A stretch of DNA of 57,165 bases from Bacillota bacterium (GCA_023420935.1 JAEZUR010000195.1:1-57165), one strand, 5' to 3'. Positions 1-9,071 are shown, numbered from the stretch's first letter. Made by a program: numbers and translations. The notes: generated from the letters alone by a model not told the origin.

Positions 1-591
1 CCCTAAAAGATCCTGTACCTTGGCGGTCAGCTTTTCGCGGTATTTACTCACTATCTCTGGTGATTTTTCTTCTATATAATCTACCATATTCAACATACCG
101 TCTAACTTTGAAACAATATCTGCTTTCAAGTGCTCACCCTCAGCAATTCTAGTCTCAACAAATTTCTCTGAAGCACTGGAGATCACTTTCTCTAACATAC
201 TCCAAAGCTCACCTTCATCTACTGTCTGCTCTTCTAATGTTAACACCTCAGGATATCTTGATAAATTCGAAACTTTAATATCGTTATCTAGATTAAACTC
301 CTTTGCCATCTGTTGCAAGTTGTTCATATATTCTCTAGCTATATCACTGTTATATTTTACACAAGCTTTATTTTCTGTATAGTCTTCGTAGCTGATAAAC
401 ACATCGACCTTACCTCTTCCGATATACTTCTTCAGAAGATTACGGATTCCAGCTTCAAAAAAGCTTAGTTTCTTTGGCATTTTAATGGATATCTCACAGT
501 ATCTATGATTCACTGCCTTCATCTCAACTACAAATTTTCTCTCCGTAGTTGCTATTTCGCTTCTTCCAAAGCCTGTCATACTTTTCAACAT
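1..591 (-). CDS. yicC: YicC/YloC family endoribonuclease, 3' end cut by window
   Basis: The first 197 codons of a protein that begins M-L-K-S-M-T-G-F-G-R, the hallmark N-terminus of the YicC/YloC family (usually about 290 aa); the C-terminal third lies outside the window. A second typical stretch, EMKAVNHRYCEISIKMPKK, follows at about residue 22. Known family members are cytoplasmic endoribonucleases implicated in RNA turnover. The ATG at 591 was chosen because the family motif starts right there, with a GGGAG box about 13 nt upstream. In many Firmicutes yicC sits beside rqcH and upstream of remA-gmk-rpoZ, and rqcH is found nearby here on the other strand, which supports the call. Confidence 0.9.
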   Translation of the reverse strand, partial: MLKSMTGFGRSEIATTERKFVVEMKAVNHRYCEISIKMPKKLSFFEAGIRNLLKKYIGRGKVDVFISYEDYTENKACVKYNSDIAREYMNNLQQMAKEFNLDNDIKVSNLSRYPEVLTLEEQTVDEGELWSMLEKVISSASEKFVETRIAEGEHLKADIVSKLDGMLNMVDYIEEKSPEIVSKYREKLTAKVQDLLG

Positions 592-700
592 ATGCTCATA
601 CACACTCCCTTTATTAAACAACTACATATCTAATCTATTATATAGGAAAGCCTGGTACAAGTCAACTATATAGTTAGTTCCGTCGATTGTTCTTGTTCTT

Positions 701-1222
701 CTATTGTTGCCTGCCATACTTATTATATATAAATATTTTAAAGTCTGCAAATGTACCGTTGGTAAATCCACTTTTTAAAAATCGAAAAACTAATTCATCA
801 TTTTTCCATATAATAAAATACTTTTCATTTTCCGTAACTTTGTAAATTTTTGAATACTCCATCGAAGTTGTAGTATTATCCTCAGTTATTACAAACTGAT
901 CTTCATAAAAAGTTGTTTTCCTTATCCAAGGTAAATTATCTTTTGATTTAATAATAAGATCAAACTGTTTCCTTGCAATAAAATTATAATGTATAAATAA
1001 AAAATAACTGCCAAATACTAGATAAAATACTCCTAACACCATATCTACGAAATTTTTTCCATATGCAAGAATCACGGTAAAAACGCCCATAATAACCACA
1101 ACAATTCCAAAAGCAAGCCTAACACTATATTTCTTAACTGCTGCTTTCCCCAAGGGATGTTTAAACCATTCTCTATATTGTTCAAATGTTATCTCAACTT
1201 CATGTTCAAATATACTCTCCAA
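701..1222 (-). CDS. YcxB-like membrane protein
   Basis: A 173-residue protein with two adjacent membrane segments (about residues 34-55 and 59-82) followed by a soluble C-terminal domain. The order (short cytoplasmic N-terminus, TM hairpin, basic linker, about 80-residue beta-rich domain with F-x-E-D-x-F) matches the YcxB-like family, whose function is unknown. The start is a TTG at 1222, placed 7 nt after a perfect AGGAGG. It stands alone between yicC and the divergent rqcH promoter region. Function is not assignable beyond the family. Confidence 0.7.
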   Translation of the reverse strand: MESIFEHEVEITFEQYREWFKHPLGKAAVKKYSVRLAFGIVVVIMGVFTVILAYGKNFVDMVLGVFYLVFGSYFLFIHYNFIARKQFDLIIKSKDNLPWIRKTTFYEDQFVITEDNTTTSMEYSKIYKVTENEKYFIIWKNDELVFRFLKSGFTNGTFADFKIFIYNKYGRQQ

Positions 1223-1426
1223 ATTAATTCCTCCTATATTAGTCTAGTCTAAACTATTTTTATATTTTTTCTCCCCTAATGTATTCAATTGGTGCAGCTG
1301 CCCCAGCGTACTCCATCATATTTACATTTGTTCTGCAATACTTCTTCCTGTATTTTCCATATATAATAAATATAGTATTAACACCCTTAAATTGTCAATC
1401 TATATAATTTCAATTTTCTTCTATTC

Positions 1427-1455
1427 TTGCACCCAGCTACATAATCGAGTATAAT
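1427..1455 (+). promoter_or_regulatory. Sigma-A-type promoter of rqcH
   Basis: TTGCAC at 1427-1432, a 17-bp spacer, and a perfect TATAAT at 1450-1455, about 60 bp upstream of the rqcH ATG on the same strand. The rest of the 1223-1515 intergenic stretch shows no coding potential that I can see. Confidence 0.75.
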
Positions 1456-1515
1456 GTTACCATTATTAACAATACTGATTATTTATAAATTAGTTTAAAT
1501 AGAAGGAGTACCTTT

Positions 1516-3264
1516 ATGGCATTAGATGGAATTGTAATCTCAAACGTGGTCTATGAGTTAAGCCAATTACTCACAGGCGGACGTATTAATAAAATAGCAC
1601 AACCAGAAAAAGATGAATTATTATTAACAATTAAATGTAACCGTGAGCAGAAAAAACTGCTGCTCTCTGCCGGCGCCAGTCTACCACTTGTTTACCTTAC
1701 TGAGGAGAATAAACAAAGTCCCATGACAGCACCTAATTTCTGCATGTTACTTCGTAAACATTTAAATAGCGCTAAGATCATTTCGATCAAGCAACCTGGA
1801 TTAGAGCGTATTATCAATATTGAGATTGAACATTTAAATGAATTAGGGGATGTATGTACCAAATTTTTAATCATAGAATTAATGGGAAAACACAGTAATA
1901 TCATCTTTTGCGATGATAACTTACAGATTATTGATAGCATAAAACACATCTCTGGAATGGTAAGTTCTGTCCGAGAAGTACTTCCTGGACGAGAATATTT
2001 TATTCCTAAAACCCAGGATAAAGTGGATCCGATGGCGTTAAACCTTTCGTTGTTCCAGTCCACTGTTATGGAGAAGCCTCTAGAAACTGGCAAAGCAATC
2101 TATACTTCCATCACTGGATTTAGTCCAGTTATGGCCAATGAAGTATGCCACCGGGCTTCCATTGATCCATCTGTCCCAGTACAAGCGTTAAATGAAGCGG
2201 AACGTCTTCATTTATATTCCAATTTAGAGCGCATGATTCTTGATATCAAAGAGCATCGTTATCAGCCTAACATCGTTAATAAAGATTCCAACCCTCTTGA
2301 ATTCTCTAGCATGGAACTTACTTGTTATAGTGGAATGGAGGTTAAGAAATTTGAATCTATTTCTGAAGTTCTGGAATCTTATTATTCTGTCAAGAATACC
2401 ATTACAAGAATTCACCAGAAATCTGCTGATTTAAGACGTGTTGTTACCAACGCATTAGAGCGAAGTCTGAAAAAATATGATTTACAAACCCGCCAACTAA
2501 AAGATACCGACAAACGAGATAAATTCAAGGTTTATGGCGAGTTAATTAATACGTATGGTTATAGTGTAGAAGAAGGTGCAAAATCTTTGACCTGTGAGAA
2601 TTACTATACCAATGAAGAGATTACAATCCCTCTAGACAACACACTTACTGTAATGGAAAATGCCAAGAAATATTTTGATAAATATAATAAGCTTAAAAGA
2701 ACCTTTGAAGCTCTAACAACCCAGATTGAAGAAACCAAAGAAGAAATCGAACATTTGGAATCAATACGTACTTCACTAGATATTGCCTTACAAGAAGAAG
2801 ACTTAATTGAGTTAAAAGAAGAATTAATGGATTTCGGATATATTCGCCGCAAATTTGTTGGTGGTAAAGCAGGGAAAAAGCAAAAAATCACAAGCAAACC
2901 ATTTCATTATGTGTCCTCCGATGGATTTGATATGTATGTTGGAAAGAATAATTTTCAAAACGAAGATCTTACCTTTAAGTTCGCAACCGGCAATGACTGG
3001 TGGTTTCATGCCAAGGGCATGGCTGGCTCTCATGTAATTGTAAAAACCAATGGAGAAGAGTTACCTGATCGCACCTTTGAAGAAGCAGGAAAATTGGCTG
3101 GCTACTATTCCAAAGCAAGAGATATGGATAAAGCAGAGATAGATTACACACAGAAGAAAAATGTTAAGAAACCAAGTGGCGGAAAACCTGGATTTGTTGT
3201 GTATTATACCAATTACTCTCTTATGATTGAGCCTAATATTACAGGAATCACTCAAATTAGTTAG
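1516..3264 (+). CDS. rqcH: Rqc2/RqcH homologue, ribosome quality control NFACT protein
   Basis: A 582-aa NFACT-family protein. The family binds obstructed 50S subunits with peptidyl-tRNA and recruits tRNA-Ala to add C-terminal alanine tails that mark nascent chains for decay (RqcH in Bacillus); it was formerly called a fibronectin-binding protein. Visible features: NFACT-N opening MALDGIVISNVVYEL, the ELMGKHSN block at about 124-131, a predicted coiled coil at about 380-435, and the NFACT-R domain from about 455 with WWFHAKGMAGSHV near 495. Residues 97-98 are Glu-Arg, where B. subtilis RqcH has the functionally critical Asp97-Arg98. Start ATG has an AAGGAG box 6 nt upstream, behind a strong promoter. 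The PHP phosphatase gene follows after 31 bp and may be co-transcribed. Confidence 0.93.
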   Translation: MALDGIVISNVVYELSQLLTGGRINKIAQPEKDELLLTIKCNREQKKLLLSAGASLPLVYLTEENKQSPMTAPNFCMLLRKHLNSAKIISIKQPGLERIINIEIEHLNELGDVCTKFLIIELMGKHSNIIFCDDNLQIIDSIKHISGMVSSVREVLPGREYFIPKTQDKVDPMALNLSLFQSTVMEKPLETGKAIYTSITGFSPVMANEVCHRASIDPSVPVQALNEAERLHLYSNLERMILDIKEHRYQPNIVNKDSNPLEFSSMELTCYSGMEVKKFESISEVLESYYSVKNTITRIHQKSADLRRVVTNALERSLKKYDLQTRQLKDTDKRDKFKVYGELINTYGYSVEEGAKSLTCENYYTNEEITIPLDNTLTVMENAKKYFDKYNKLKRTFEALTTQIEETKEEIEHLESIRTSLDIALQEEDLIELKEELMDFGYIRRKFVGGKAGKKQKITSKPFHYVSSDGFDMYVGKNNFQNEDLTFKFATGNDWWFHAKGMAGSHVIVKTNGEELPDRTFEEAGKLAGYYSKARDMDKAEIDYTQKKNVKKPSGGKPGFVVYYTNYSLMIEPNITGITQIS

Positions 3265-3295
3265 AACCATTACACGGTAACAAAGGAGAATTATT

Positions 3296-4102
3296 ATGAT
3301 TACAGCAGATTATCATGTTCATTCCGCATTTTCAACAGACTCTACTGCTCCTATGGAAGAAATGGTAGAAAAGGCAATTGCTTTAGGATTAGAGCGAATT
3401 TGCTTTACCGATCATATGGATTATGATTATCCAGGAGTGAAAGAAGGCGATTTCACCTTCCAACCAGATGAATACCTAACCAAACTTACTCATTTAACCA
3501 AACAATATAAAGATAAAATTAAAATTCTACATGGAATAGAACTTGGATTAAAGCCATATTTAAAAGAACGCTACGACCAATTACTTCAGGAGTATCCTTT
3601 CGATTTTGTAATAGGCTCCAGTCATCTTGTAGACAATGAAGATCCATACTTCGCGCCATTTTGGCAAAACAGAACAGACGCTGAAGGTTTAAGGCGTTAT
3701 TTTGAAACCATCAAAGAAAATGCACTTAGTTTTGACAACTTCGACGTATACGGTCACTTAGACTATATCATAAGATATGTACCATCCAAAAACACCTGCT
3801 ATGATTACGATACTCACGAAACCGTAATAGAAGAAGCACTAAAAGCAATCATAGAAACCGGAAAAGGTATTGAAGTTAATACATCCGGCTACAAATACGG
3901 CCTAGGTCATGCCCATCCAAAAGAAGAAATCATAAAGCGTTACCTAGAACTTGGCGGAACCATAATCACAATAGGCTCCGATGCCCATAAACCAGAACAT
4001 CTAGCCTACGACTTTACCGAAGCAAGAAACATGCTTCAATCCCTAGGCGTAAAAGAATACACCGTCTTCGAAAACCGCACGCCAATATTTTTACCATTAT
4101 AA
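3296..4102 (+). CDS. PHP-domain phosphatase, HisJ/HisK histidinol-phosphatase family
   Basis: 268 aa with the full set of PHP metal-binding motifs: DYHVHSAFSTDS at residues 4-15, CFTDHMD near 37, HGIELG near 80, SSHLVD near 110, YGHLDYI near 153 and IGSDAHKPEH near 227. These ligands coordinate the trinuclear metal centre of PHP phosphoesterases. Length and motif order fit the HisJ/HisK family, whose best known member dephosphorylates L-histidinol phosphate in histidine biosynthesis. No other his genes are nearby, so the substrate is not certain; related PHP proteins act on other sugar or nucleotide phosphates. Good AAGGAG ribosome site; likely in one transcript with rqcH. Confidence 0.85.
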   Translation: MITADYHVHSAFSTDSTAPMEEMVEKAIALGLERICFTDHMDYDYPGVKEGDFTFQPDEYLTKLTHLTKQYKDKIKILHGIELGLKPYLKERYDQLLQEYPFDFVIGSSHLVDNEDPYFAPFWQNRTDAEGLRRYFETIKENALSFDNFDVYGHLDYIIRYVPSKNTCYDYDTHETVIEEALKAIIETGKGIEVNTSGYKYGLGHAHPKEEIIKRYLELGGTIITIGSDAHKPEHLAYDFTEARNMLQSLGVKEYTVFENRTPIFLPL

Positions 4103-4279
4103 CCTTACAAGTTAAAATTCAAATAATCCTGCACTTAATCAACCATAAAATCCATATATTCCACTATTTATAGTGTCTTAAATGATTATATAAAGTTTTA
4201 TAAAATTGTATATCATTTTATATCGTCTAAATCATAATATATGGTTTAAAATGATTTATATGAAATTAAGGTTCTATAT

Positions 4280-4327
4280 GGTTTTATGGTTTTATGGTTT
4301 TATGGTTTTATGGGTTTATGGGTTTAT
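4280..4327. repeat. Tandem 8-bp repeat, 6 units of GGTTTTAT/GGGTTTAT
   Basis: Four exact copies of GGTTTTAT followed by two copies of GGGTTTAT, head to tail, just downstream of the PHP phosphatase gene and 20 bp before the palindromic element at 4348. It lies in a strongly AT-rich stretch. A short open frame running through it has no ribosome site and is best read as an artefact of the repeat. Confidence 0.9.
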
Positions 4328-4347
4328 ACATTATCGAAAAATTAAAT

Positions 4348-4597
4348 GCGGCGCCCTCAAAGAACTAAACTGTTTATCACCTCAATAACGTAAATAAGAA
4401 TAACGTGTAATTATGATTCATTAAGAGACCGTGTGTCGCCATCGGTACTTAGGTCGTGACGGTGCTCTATCCGTCACAACCTTACGTACCGCTATGAGCG
4501 GCACCCGAGCGAGAGCGCGTCTCTGTTTGAATCATAATTACACGTTATTCATGACAACCTATATGTGATAAACATCACGAAACTAAAAAGGCGCCGC
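4348..4597 (+). repeat. Palindromic ~250-bp element, copy 1
   Basis: Bounded by inverted ends GCGGCGCC (4348-4355) and GGCGCCGC (4590-4597), with a second inverted box GTTTATCAC (4372-4380) and GTGATAAAC (4565-4573) at the same distance from each end. Inside, 4398-4420 and 4528-4550 form a perfect 23-bp inverted repeat enclosing a 107-bp core. The core folds further: GAGAC with GTCTC, CGGTAC with GTACCG, and AGGT.GTGACGG with CCGTCAC.ACCT. A second copy in opposite orientation lies at 14838-15086; 26 identical bases occur at 4475-4500 and 14937-14962 and 20 at 4435-4454 and 14982-15001. No open reading frame is inside. It could be a MITE-like element or a structured RNA; I do not recognise a named family. 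Confidence 0.85.
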
Positions 4598-4623
4598 TCA
4601 CTATTACATGCGACGCCTCATAT

Positions 4624-5538
4624 CTATTTCCACTCCTGAAAAATTAACTCACAAGCCGCTTTACCATACAGCGCATACCCTCGATCTCTTAATCCATCAG
4701 CTTCTTTATATAATTTACTATGCCAATCCCAAAACCCAAATCCATGAACAAATTCTCTATCTCTGCATTTATCAAACATCATTCTGTAATATTGCTCTTG
4801 TTCCGCATGAGAAATATCCCCTTGAATTGTCCAATCATTTGGAACCTTACTAGCACCAGTGCAAGATTTACAACCTGCTTCTCCAAAAAAGAACGGTTTA
4901 TTGTATTTCTTTACTACAGCCTCGATGCGATCTAACTGATTGTCCCAATCATGAATCGGATAATATCCACTTGAGGAGATCACATCCAAAGCATCCCACC
5001 AAGTTAGATTGTCCTCCTGATACTTGTCTGTATTGTAAGTGATTAATCCATGATAAACAGTTCGAATCTCTTCTATTAATTTTCTCCATTCCATCTCACG
5101 ACGTTCAGACATAACCATTTCACAACCAATTACTAACATTTCACAAGATGTTTCATTGGCAATCTTAGCATAATGCATCTGGTAATCTGTATAGGACTGA
5201 AACCAATTACACCATTTGGGCTCGCATACCACATCTTTATCAAAAAAATTAATATAGGCACGCCAAGTTCCATCCTTACAGTTTAGAAACGGTTTTAATA
5301 TAACTCGAAGACCTATTTGTTGACTATATTGAATGATTTCTTTTAATTCCTCATCTTTTGGCATAAAGGAATGCTTATAATCTATCTTTTCTGAATGTGC
5401 TGTTTCCTGTAATGCTCCAATGACAAGAATAACTGTATTACAACCAGTTTTTTCTTTCATTAGTTCCAATGATTCTTTTGCTTCCGATACCTTTCCACGT
5501 CTGGCTCCGGTAAAAGAAATCCCCCTAATATAATCCAT
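4624..5538 (-). CDS. Glycoside hydrolase, GH113-like (beta-mannanase type)
   Basis: 304 aa, no signal peptide, so probably cytoplasmic. The pattern of a TIM-barrel glycosidase is visible: strand ends VILKPFLNCKDG (residues 79-90), MLVIGCEM with Glu140 as the likely acid/base, and PFFFGEAGCKS with Glu220 as the likely nucleophile; a late GFGFWDWHSKLY strand fits the substrate cleft. This arrangement resembles GH113 enzymes and their relatives, which cleave beta-1,4-mannan or related oligosaccharides, but the substrate cannot be fixed from sequence alone. The gene stands alone, convergent with the PHP gene across palindromic element copy 1. The ATG at 5538 follows GGAGACGGGGG at moderate spacing. 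Confidence 0.7.
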   Translation of the reverse strand: MDYIRGISFTGARRGKVSEAKESLELMKEKTGCNTVILVIGALQETAHSEKIDYKHSFMPKDEELKEIIQYSQQIGLRVILKPFLNCKDGTWRAYINFFDKDVVCEPKWCNWFQSYTDYQMHYAKIANETSCEMLVIGCEMVMSERREMEWRKLIEEIRTVYHGLITYNTDKYQEDNLTWWDALDVISSSGYYPIHDWDNQLDRIEAVVKKYNKPFFFGEAGCKSCTGASKVPNDWTIQGDISHAEQEQYYRMMFDKCRDREFVHGFGFWDWHSKLYKEADGLRDRGYALYGKAACELIFQEWK

Positions 5539-5675
5539 TTTAAACCCCCGTCTCCATTTTAGATTATAAGGGATATTATAGGACTATATTCCTACTTAAG
5601 CAAGTGTATTTCGTTAATTTTCGTACTGTGTGCAAAAAACCGTTAAATTAATAACATATTTAATTACATATTTAA

Positions 5676-6767
5676 TTACTTTTGTTCTCCTCTAGCGATA
5701 GTTCCGCCTCCAACCACGTAATCACCTTGGTAAAACACAACTGCTTGTCCTGGTGTGATTGCTCGTTGGGGTTCTTCAAAGATACACTCTAATTGATCTT
5801 CCCCAATTTTACGAATGATTGCTTTTGCTCCTTTGTGACTATATCTAATTTTAGCATCTACTTCCATTTCACCTTCTAAATCTGGTATGGACATAAAGTT
5901 TAAAGTATCTGCATAAAGCTTATTACTAAACACTTCATCTCCTTCACCTATGACAACTTCATTGGTTTCTGGTCTTATTTCAATTACAAATACTGGATGC
6001 CCAAAGGTTAGGTTTAGACCTTTTCTCTGACCTACTGTGTAATGAACGATTCCTTTATGTTTCCCAATCACTTCACCTTTGGTGTTAACAAAGTTACCTT
6101 CTTTTATAACAGTATCTGTATTTTCTTCAATAAATGATGCATAATTATTGTCTGGTATAAAGCAGATTTCTTGACTGTCCGGTTTGTTTGCTACTGGTAG
6201 ATCAATCTCCTCTGCAAGTTTACGAATCTCATCTTTGGTATATTCACCAACTGGCATAAGGGTATGAGCCAACTGATATTGTGTCAAATTATACAATGCA
6301 TAGGTTTGATCCTTTGCTGCAGTTGCAGATTTTTTTAATGTATATCGTCCATTCTCAAGTTGTACTACTCTTGCATAATGTCCAGTTGCAATATAATCAG
6401 CTCCAATATCTAAGGAACGCTTTAATAAAGATTCCCATTTCACATATCGGTTGCACGCAATACAAGGATTTGGCGTTCTACCTACTAGATACTCTTCTAC
6501 AAAATAATCCATTACATTTGTCTTAAACTCATTTTTAAAATTCATAACGTAATAAGGGATATCAAGGGAAGATGCCACACGCCTAGCATCATCCACCGCA
6601 CTCAATCCGCAGCAACCGCCACTTTCTTCTTGCACATAGCATGCCTCATCCTGCCATATCTGCATGGTAACTCCGATTACATCGTATCCGGCTTTCTTTA
6701 ACAAATATGCTCCAACGGAGGAATCAACACCTCCTGACATACCAATTACCACTTTCTTTTTCTCCAT
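5676..6767 (-). CDS. mnmA: tRNA-specific 2-thiouridylase MnmA
   Basis: 363 aa, full family length. It thiolates U34 of tRNA-Lys, -Glu and -Gln using sulfur handed on from a cysteine desulfurase. The N-type ATP pyrophosphatase loop SGGVDSS is at residues 11-17; the catalytic cysteine pair is Cys102 (NPCIACNRYVKW) and Cys202 (SQEICFIPD), equivalent to E. coli Cys102 and Cys199; ATGHYAR at about 127 is also conserved. Start ATG with AGGAGG 7 nt upstream. It is the last gene behind iscR, iscS and iscU, separated from iscU by a hairpin at 6793-6839 that could attenuate read-through. The desulfurase two genes upstream is the natural sulfur donor. Confidence 0.97.
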   Translation of the reverse strand: MEKKKVVIGMSGGVDSSVGAYLLKKAGYDVIGVTMQIWQDEACYVQEESGGCCGLSAVDDARRVASSLDIPYYVMNFKNEFKTNVMDYFVEEYLVGRTPNPCIACNRYVKWESLLKRSLDIGADYIATGHYARVVQLENGRYTLKKSATAAKDQTYALYNLTQYQLAHTLMPVGEYTKDEIRKLAEEIDLPVANKPDSQEICFIPDNNYASFIEENTDTVIKEGNFVNTKGEVIGKHKGIVHYTVGQRKGLNLTFGHPVFVIEIRPETNEVVIGEGDEVFSNKLYADTLNFMSIPDLEGEMEVDAKIRYSHKGAKAIIRKIGEDQLECIFEEPQRAITPGQAVVFYQGDYVVGGGTIARGEQK

Positions 6768-6792
6768 GAAAGTTCCTCCTGTGATTCACAAA

Positions 6793-6839
6793 AATCTGTC
6801 TTAAAACAGAATCTATATGGTTCTATTCTAAGACAGATT
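6793..6839 (-). terminator. Hairpin between iscU and mnmA (terminator or attenuator)
   Basis: AATCTGTCTTA at 6793-6803 pairs perfectly with TAAGACAGATT at 6829-6839, with a further short AGAAT/ATTCT pairing in the loop. On the minus strand it follows the iscU stop and ends in a T-rich stretch, 26 bp before the mnmA ATG. It would partly uncouple mnmA from the isc genes. Confidence 0.7.
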
Positions 6840-6865
6840 ATTAAACTCTATTTTCGAACTACTTT

Positions 6866-7309
6866 TTAGTATTCTTCTTGTGGTGCTTCTTCATCTTCAT
6901 GAATATCAGATTTTGGTTTTTCAAGACCTTCAATCTTAATATGATTTTTCTCAGCATAATCCCAAAGAGCTGCATGGATTGCTTCTTCTGCTAGTAAGGA
7001 ACAGTGAACTTTCACTGCAGGAAGTCCATCTAATGCTTCCATAACTGCACGATTGGTTACATTCAGTGCTTCTTGTACTGTCTTTCCTTTTACTAACTCT
7101 GTTGCCATACTGCTTGTCGCAACCGCAGCACCACAACCAAATGTTTTAAATTTAACATCCTGTATAATTCCATCATCATTGATATCTAAATATATTCTCA
7201 TGATGTCTCCACATTTTGCATTACCTACAGTACCAACACCGCTTGCATTCTCTATTTCTCCAACATTTCTAGGGTTACTAAAATGATCCATTACTTTTTC
7301 AGTGTACAT
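6866..7309 (-). CDS. iscU: Fe-S cluster assembly scaffold, NifU/IscU N-terminal type
   Basis: 147 aa. The three cluster-ligand cysteines are Cys33 (NAKCGD), Cys59 (FGCGAA) and Cys103 (VHCSLL), and the conserved Asp35 that favours cluster release is present. It builds nascent Fe-S clusters with sulfur from the neighbouring cysteine desulfurase. The C-terminus carries an extra acidic tail (residues about 130-147, EDEEAPQEEY) not seen in compact IscU proteins. AGGAGG precedes the ATG; the desulfurase gene ends 23 bp upstream, so the two are co-translated. NifU and IscU labels are both used for this clostridial type. Confidence 0.95.
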   Translation of the reverse strand: MYTEKVMDHFSNPRNVGEIENASGVGTVGNAKCGDIMRIYLDINDDGIIQDVKFKTFGCGAAVATSSMATELVKGKTVQEALNVTNRAVMEALDGLPAVKVHCSLLAEEAIHAALWDYAEKNHIKIEGLEKPKSDIHEDEEAPQEEY

Positions 7310-7332
7310 TGTAATTCCTCCTCTAATCGTTA

Positions 7333-8511
7333 TTATTGTCTTTTTACAAAATCTTCATATAATGGTGACATGGAACGTAGTTTTTCAACGATTTCTTTAA
7401 TCGCTTTTACAACATAATCCATCTCTTCTTCTGTGTTATCTTCACATAGGGTCAATCTTAATGAACCATGTGCAATTTCGTGAGGTAACCCAATGGCTAG
7501 TAAAACATGGGATGGATCAAGTGAACCAGATGTACAAGCAGATCCGCTAGAACCGCATATGTTTTTCATATCCAACATAATTAACAATGATTCCCCTTCA
7601 ATAAATTGGAAACTGAAATTGGCATTGTTAGGAAGTCGATTGGTTCTATGCCCATTTAAACGAACATAAGGAACCTCAGCTAATACTCTTTTAATTAAGT
7701 AATCACGTAATTGGATTTCTTTTTTCTGGCGATCTTCCAATGTATTCATTGCAATTTCCACTGCTTTACCGAATCCAACTATTCCAGGAACATTTTCAGT
7801 ACCAGCTCTTCTATGTCTCTCTTGTGCACCTCCATGAATAAAGGAACGTAATTTTAAACCTTTTTTAATATATAAGAATCCTATGCCCTTTGGCCCATTT
7901 AACTTATGAGCACTTGCACTTAGCATATCAATATTTAATTCATTCACATCAATATCTAATTGCGCGTATGCCTGAACCGCGTCGGTATGGAATAAGATCT
8001 TGTGATCCTTTGCTAACTGACCAATTTCTTTTACAGGTTGAATTGTGCCAATTTCATTATTTGCAAACATAATAGTGATCAAGATTGTGGTTGGACGAAT
8101 TGCTCGTTTTAACTCATCTAACTTAACAACTCCATTTTCATCCACATCGAGATAAGTAACTTCAAATCCGTTACGTTGTAGGTATTCACAGGTATGAAGG
8201 ATAGCATGGTGCTCAATCTTAGAAGTTATAATATGGTTTCCCTTATCTTTGTATGCTTCTGCCGCTCCAATCAACGCCCAGTTATCTGCTTCTGAACCAC
8301 CTGCTGTAAAATATATATCGGAAGCATTGGTCTTTAAAGAACTAGCTATGATATCTCTTGATTGGTCGATTGCTTTTTTATTTTGAGAAGCAAATTCATA
8401 AACACTGGATGGGTTCCCAAATTTTTCAGTAAAGTATGGAAGCATTTCTTCAACAACTTCTTTTCTGGTTGCTGTGGTTGCAGCATTATCTAAGTAAATT
8501 TTTCTATCCAT
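7333..8511 (-). CDS. iscS: Cysteine desulfurase, NifS/IscS type
   Basis: 392 aa PLP enzyme converting cysteine to alanine plus enzyme-bound persulfide. The PLP lysine is Lys203 in SASAHKLNGPKG; the mobile-loop catalytic cysteine is Cys326 in CGSSGSACTSGS; YLDNAATTATRKEV at residues 6-19 is the typical opening. It supplies sulfur to the IscU-type scaffold next door and, through it or directly, to MnmA for tRNA thiolation. Ribosome site AGGAG 8 nt before the ATG. Preceded by the Rrf2-type regulator after 46 bp, consistent with an iscR-iscS-iscU transcription unit. Confidence 0.96.
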   Translation of the reverse strand: MDRKIYLDNAATTATRKEVVEEMLPYFTEKFGNPSSVYEFASQNKKAIDQSRDIIASSLKTNASDIYFTAGGSEADNWALIGAAEAYKDKGNHIITSKIEHHAILHTCEYLQRNGFEVTYLDVDENGVVKLDELKRAIRPTTILITIMFANNEIGTIQPVKEIGQLAKDHKILFHTDAVQAYAQLDIDVNELNIDMLSASAHKLNGPKGIGFLYIKKGLKLRSFIHGGAQERHRRAGTENVPGIVGFGKAVEIAMNTLEDRQKKEIQLRDYLIKRVLAEVPYVRLNGHRTNRLPNNANFSFQFIEGESLLIMLDMKNICGSSGSACTSGSLDPSHVLLAIGLPHEIAHGSLRLTLCEDNTEEEMDYVVKAIKEIVEKLRSMSPLYEDFVKRQ

Positions 8512-8557
8512 TTTCCTTCATCTCCTAATCTTATTCTACCTAATATATTGAAAACAA

Positions 8558-9025
8558 TCAGCACATATTATTATTGGCTTTTGTCTCTGAATTCTGTTTA
8601 GAATGAACTGCTTTACTTTCTTCCACCAATTCGGATAGCATCAGTTCATCAACTGCACTATTTATACTATCACTAATACGTTTCCAAACATATTTTGTGA
8701 CACATAAATCTGAGCTTTCACAAGCTTTTTCTCCACCGCTAAATTCAGCACAGTCAACAGGATTTAAATCTCCCTCAAGAGCACGAAGAATCTCTCCAAC
8801 TGAAATATTTTCTGGAGCTTTTGCTAACGTATAACCGCCTTGAGCACCTCTAGTACTGTTAACAATACCTGCTTTCTTAAGCTTAGCTATTAACTGTTCC
8901 AGATAGCTGATTGAGATATTTTGTCTCTCTGCAATACTGCTTAAAGCCACCGCTTCGGATTCGCTATGTAATGCCAAGTCAATTAATGCTCTTAATCCAT
9001 ATCTACCTTTTGTTGAAAGTTTCAA
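8558..9025 (-). CDS. iscR: Rrf2/IscR-family Fe-S-sensing transcription regulator
   Basis: 155 aa. MKLSTKGRYGLRALIDLA is the classic Rrf2 winged-helix opening, with the recognition helix near ISISYLEQLIAKLK (37-50) and the wing TRGAQGGYTLAK (58-69). Three cysteines, Cys92, Cys102 and Cys108 (spacing CX9CX5C), fit an Fe-S cluster ligand set, though the first spacing is longer than CX5CX5C of E. coli IscR. Position at the head of iscS-iscU strongly suggests that it represses these genes when clusters are plentiful. Start is a TTG at 9025 behind GGGGTGAGGGA. Its leader carries a 15-bp tandem array and a consensus promoter. CymR-like cysteine regulators are related, but they usually lack the three cysteines. 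Confidence 0.88.
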   Translation of the reverse strand: MKLSTKGRYGLRALIDLALHSESEAVALSSIAERQNISISYLEQLIAKLKKAGIVNSTRGAQGGYTLAKAPENISVGEILRALEGDLNPVDCAEFSGGEKACESSDLCVTKYVWKRISDSINSAVDELMLSELVEESKAVHSKQNSETKANNNMC

Positions 9026-9071
9026 TCCCTCACCCCTATTCTGAGTCTTTCATTCCAATTTTTATAGTTCC

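Noticed and set aside
4206..4388. Open frame of 60 codons downstream of the PHP phosphatase gene
   Set aside because: It is created by the 8-bp GGTTTTAT array, has no ribosome site and a low-complexity translation.
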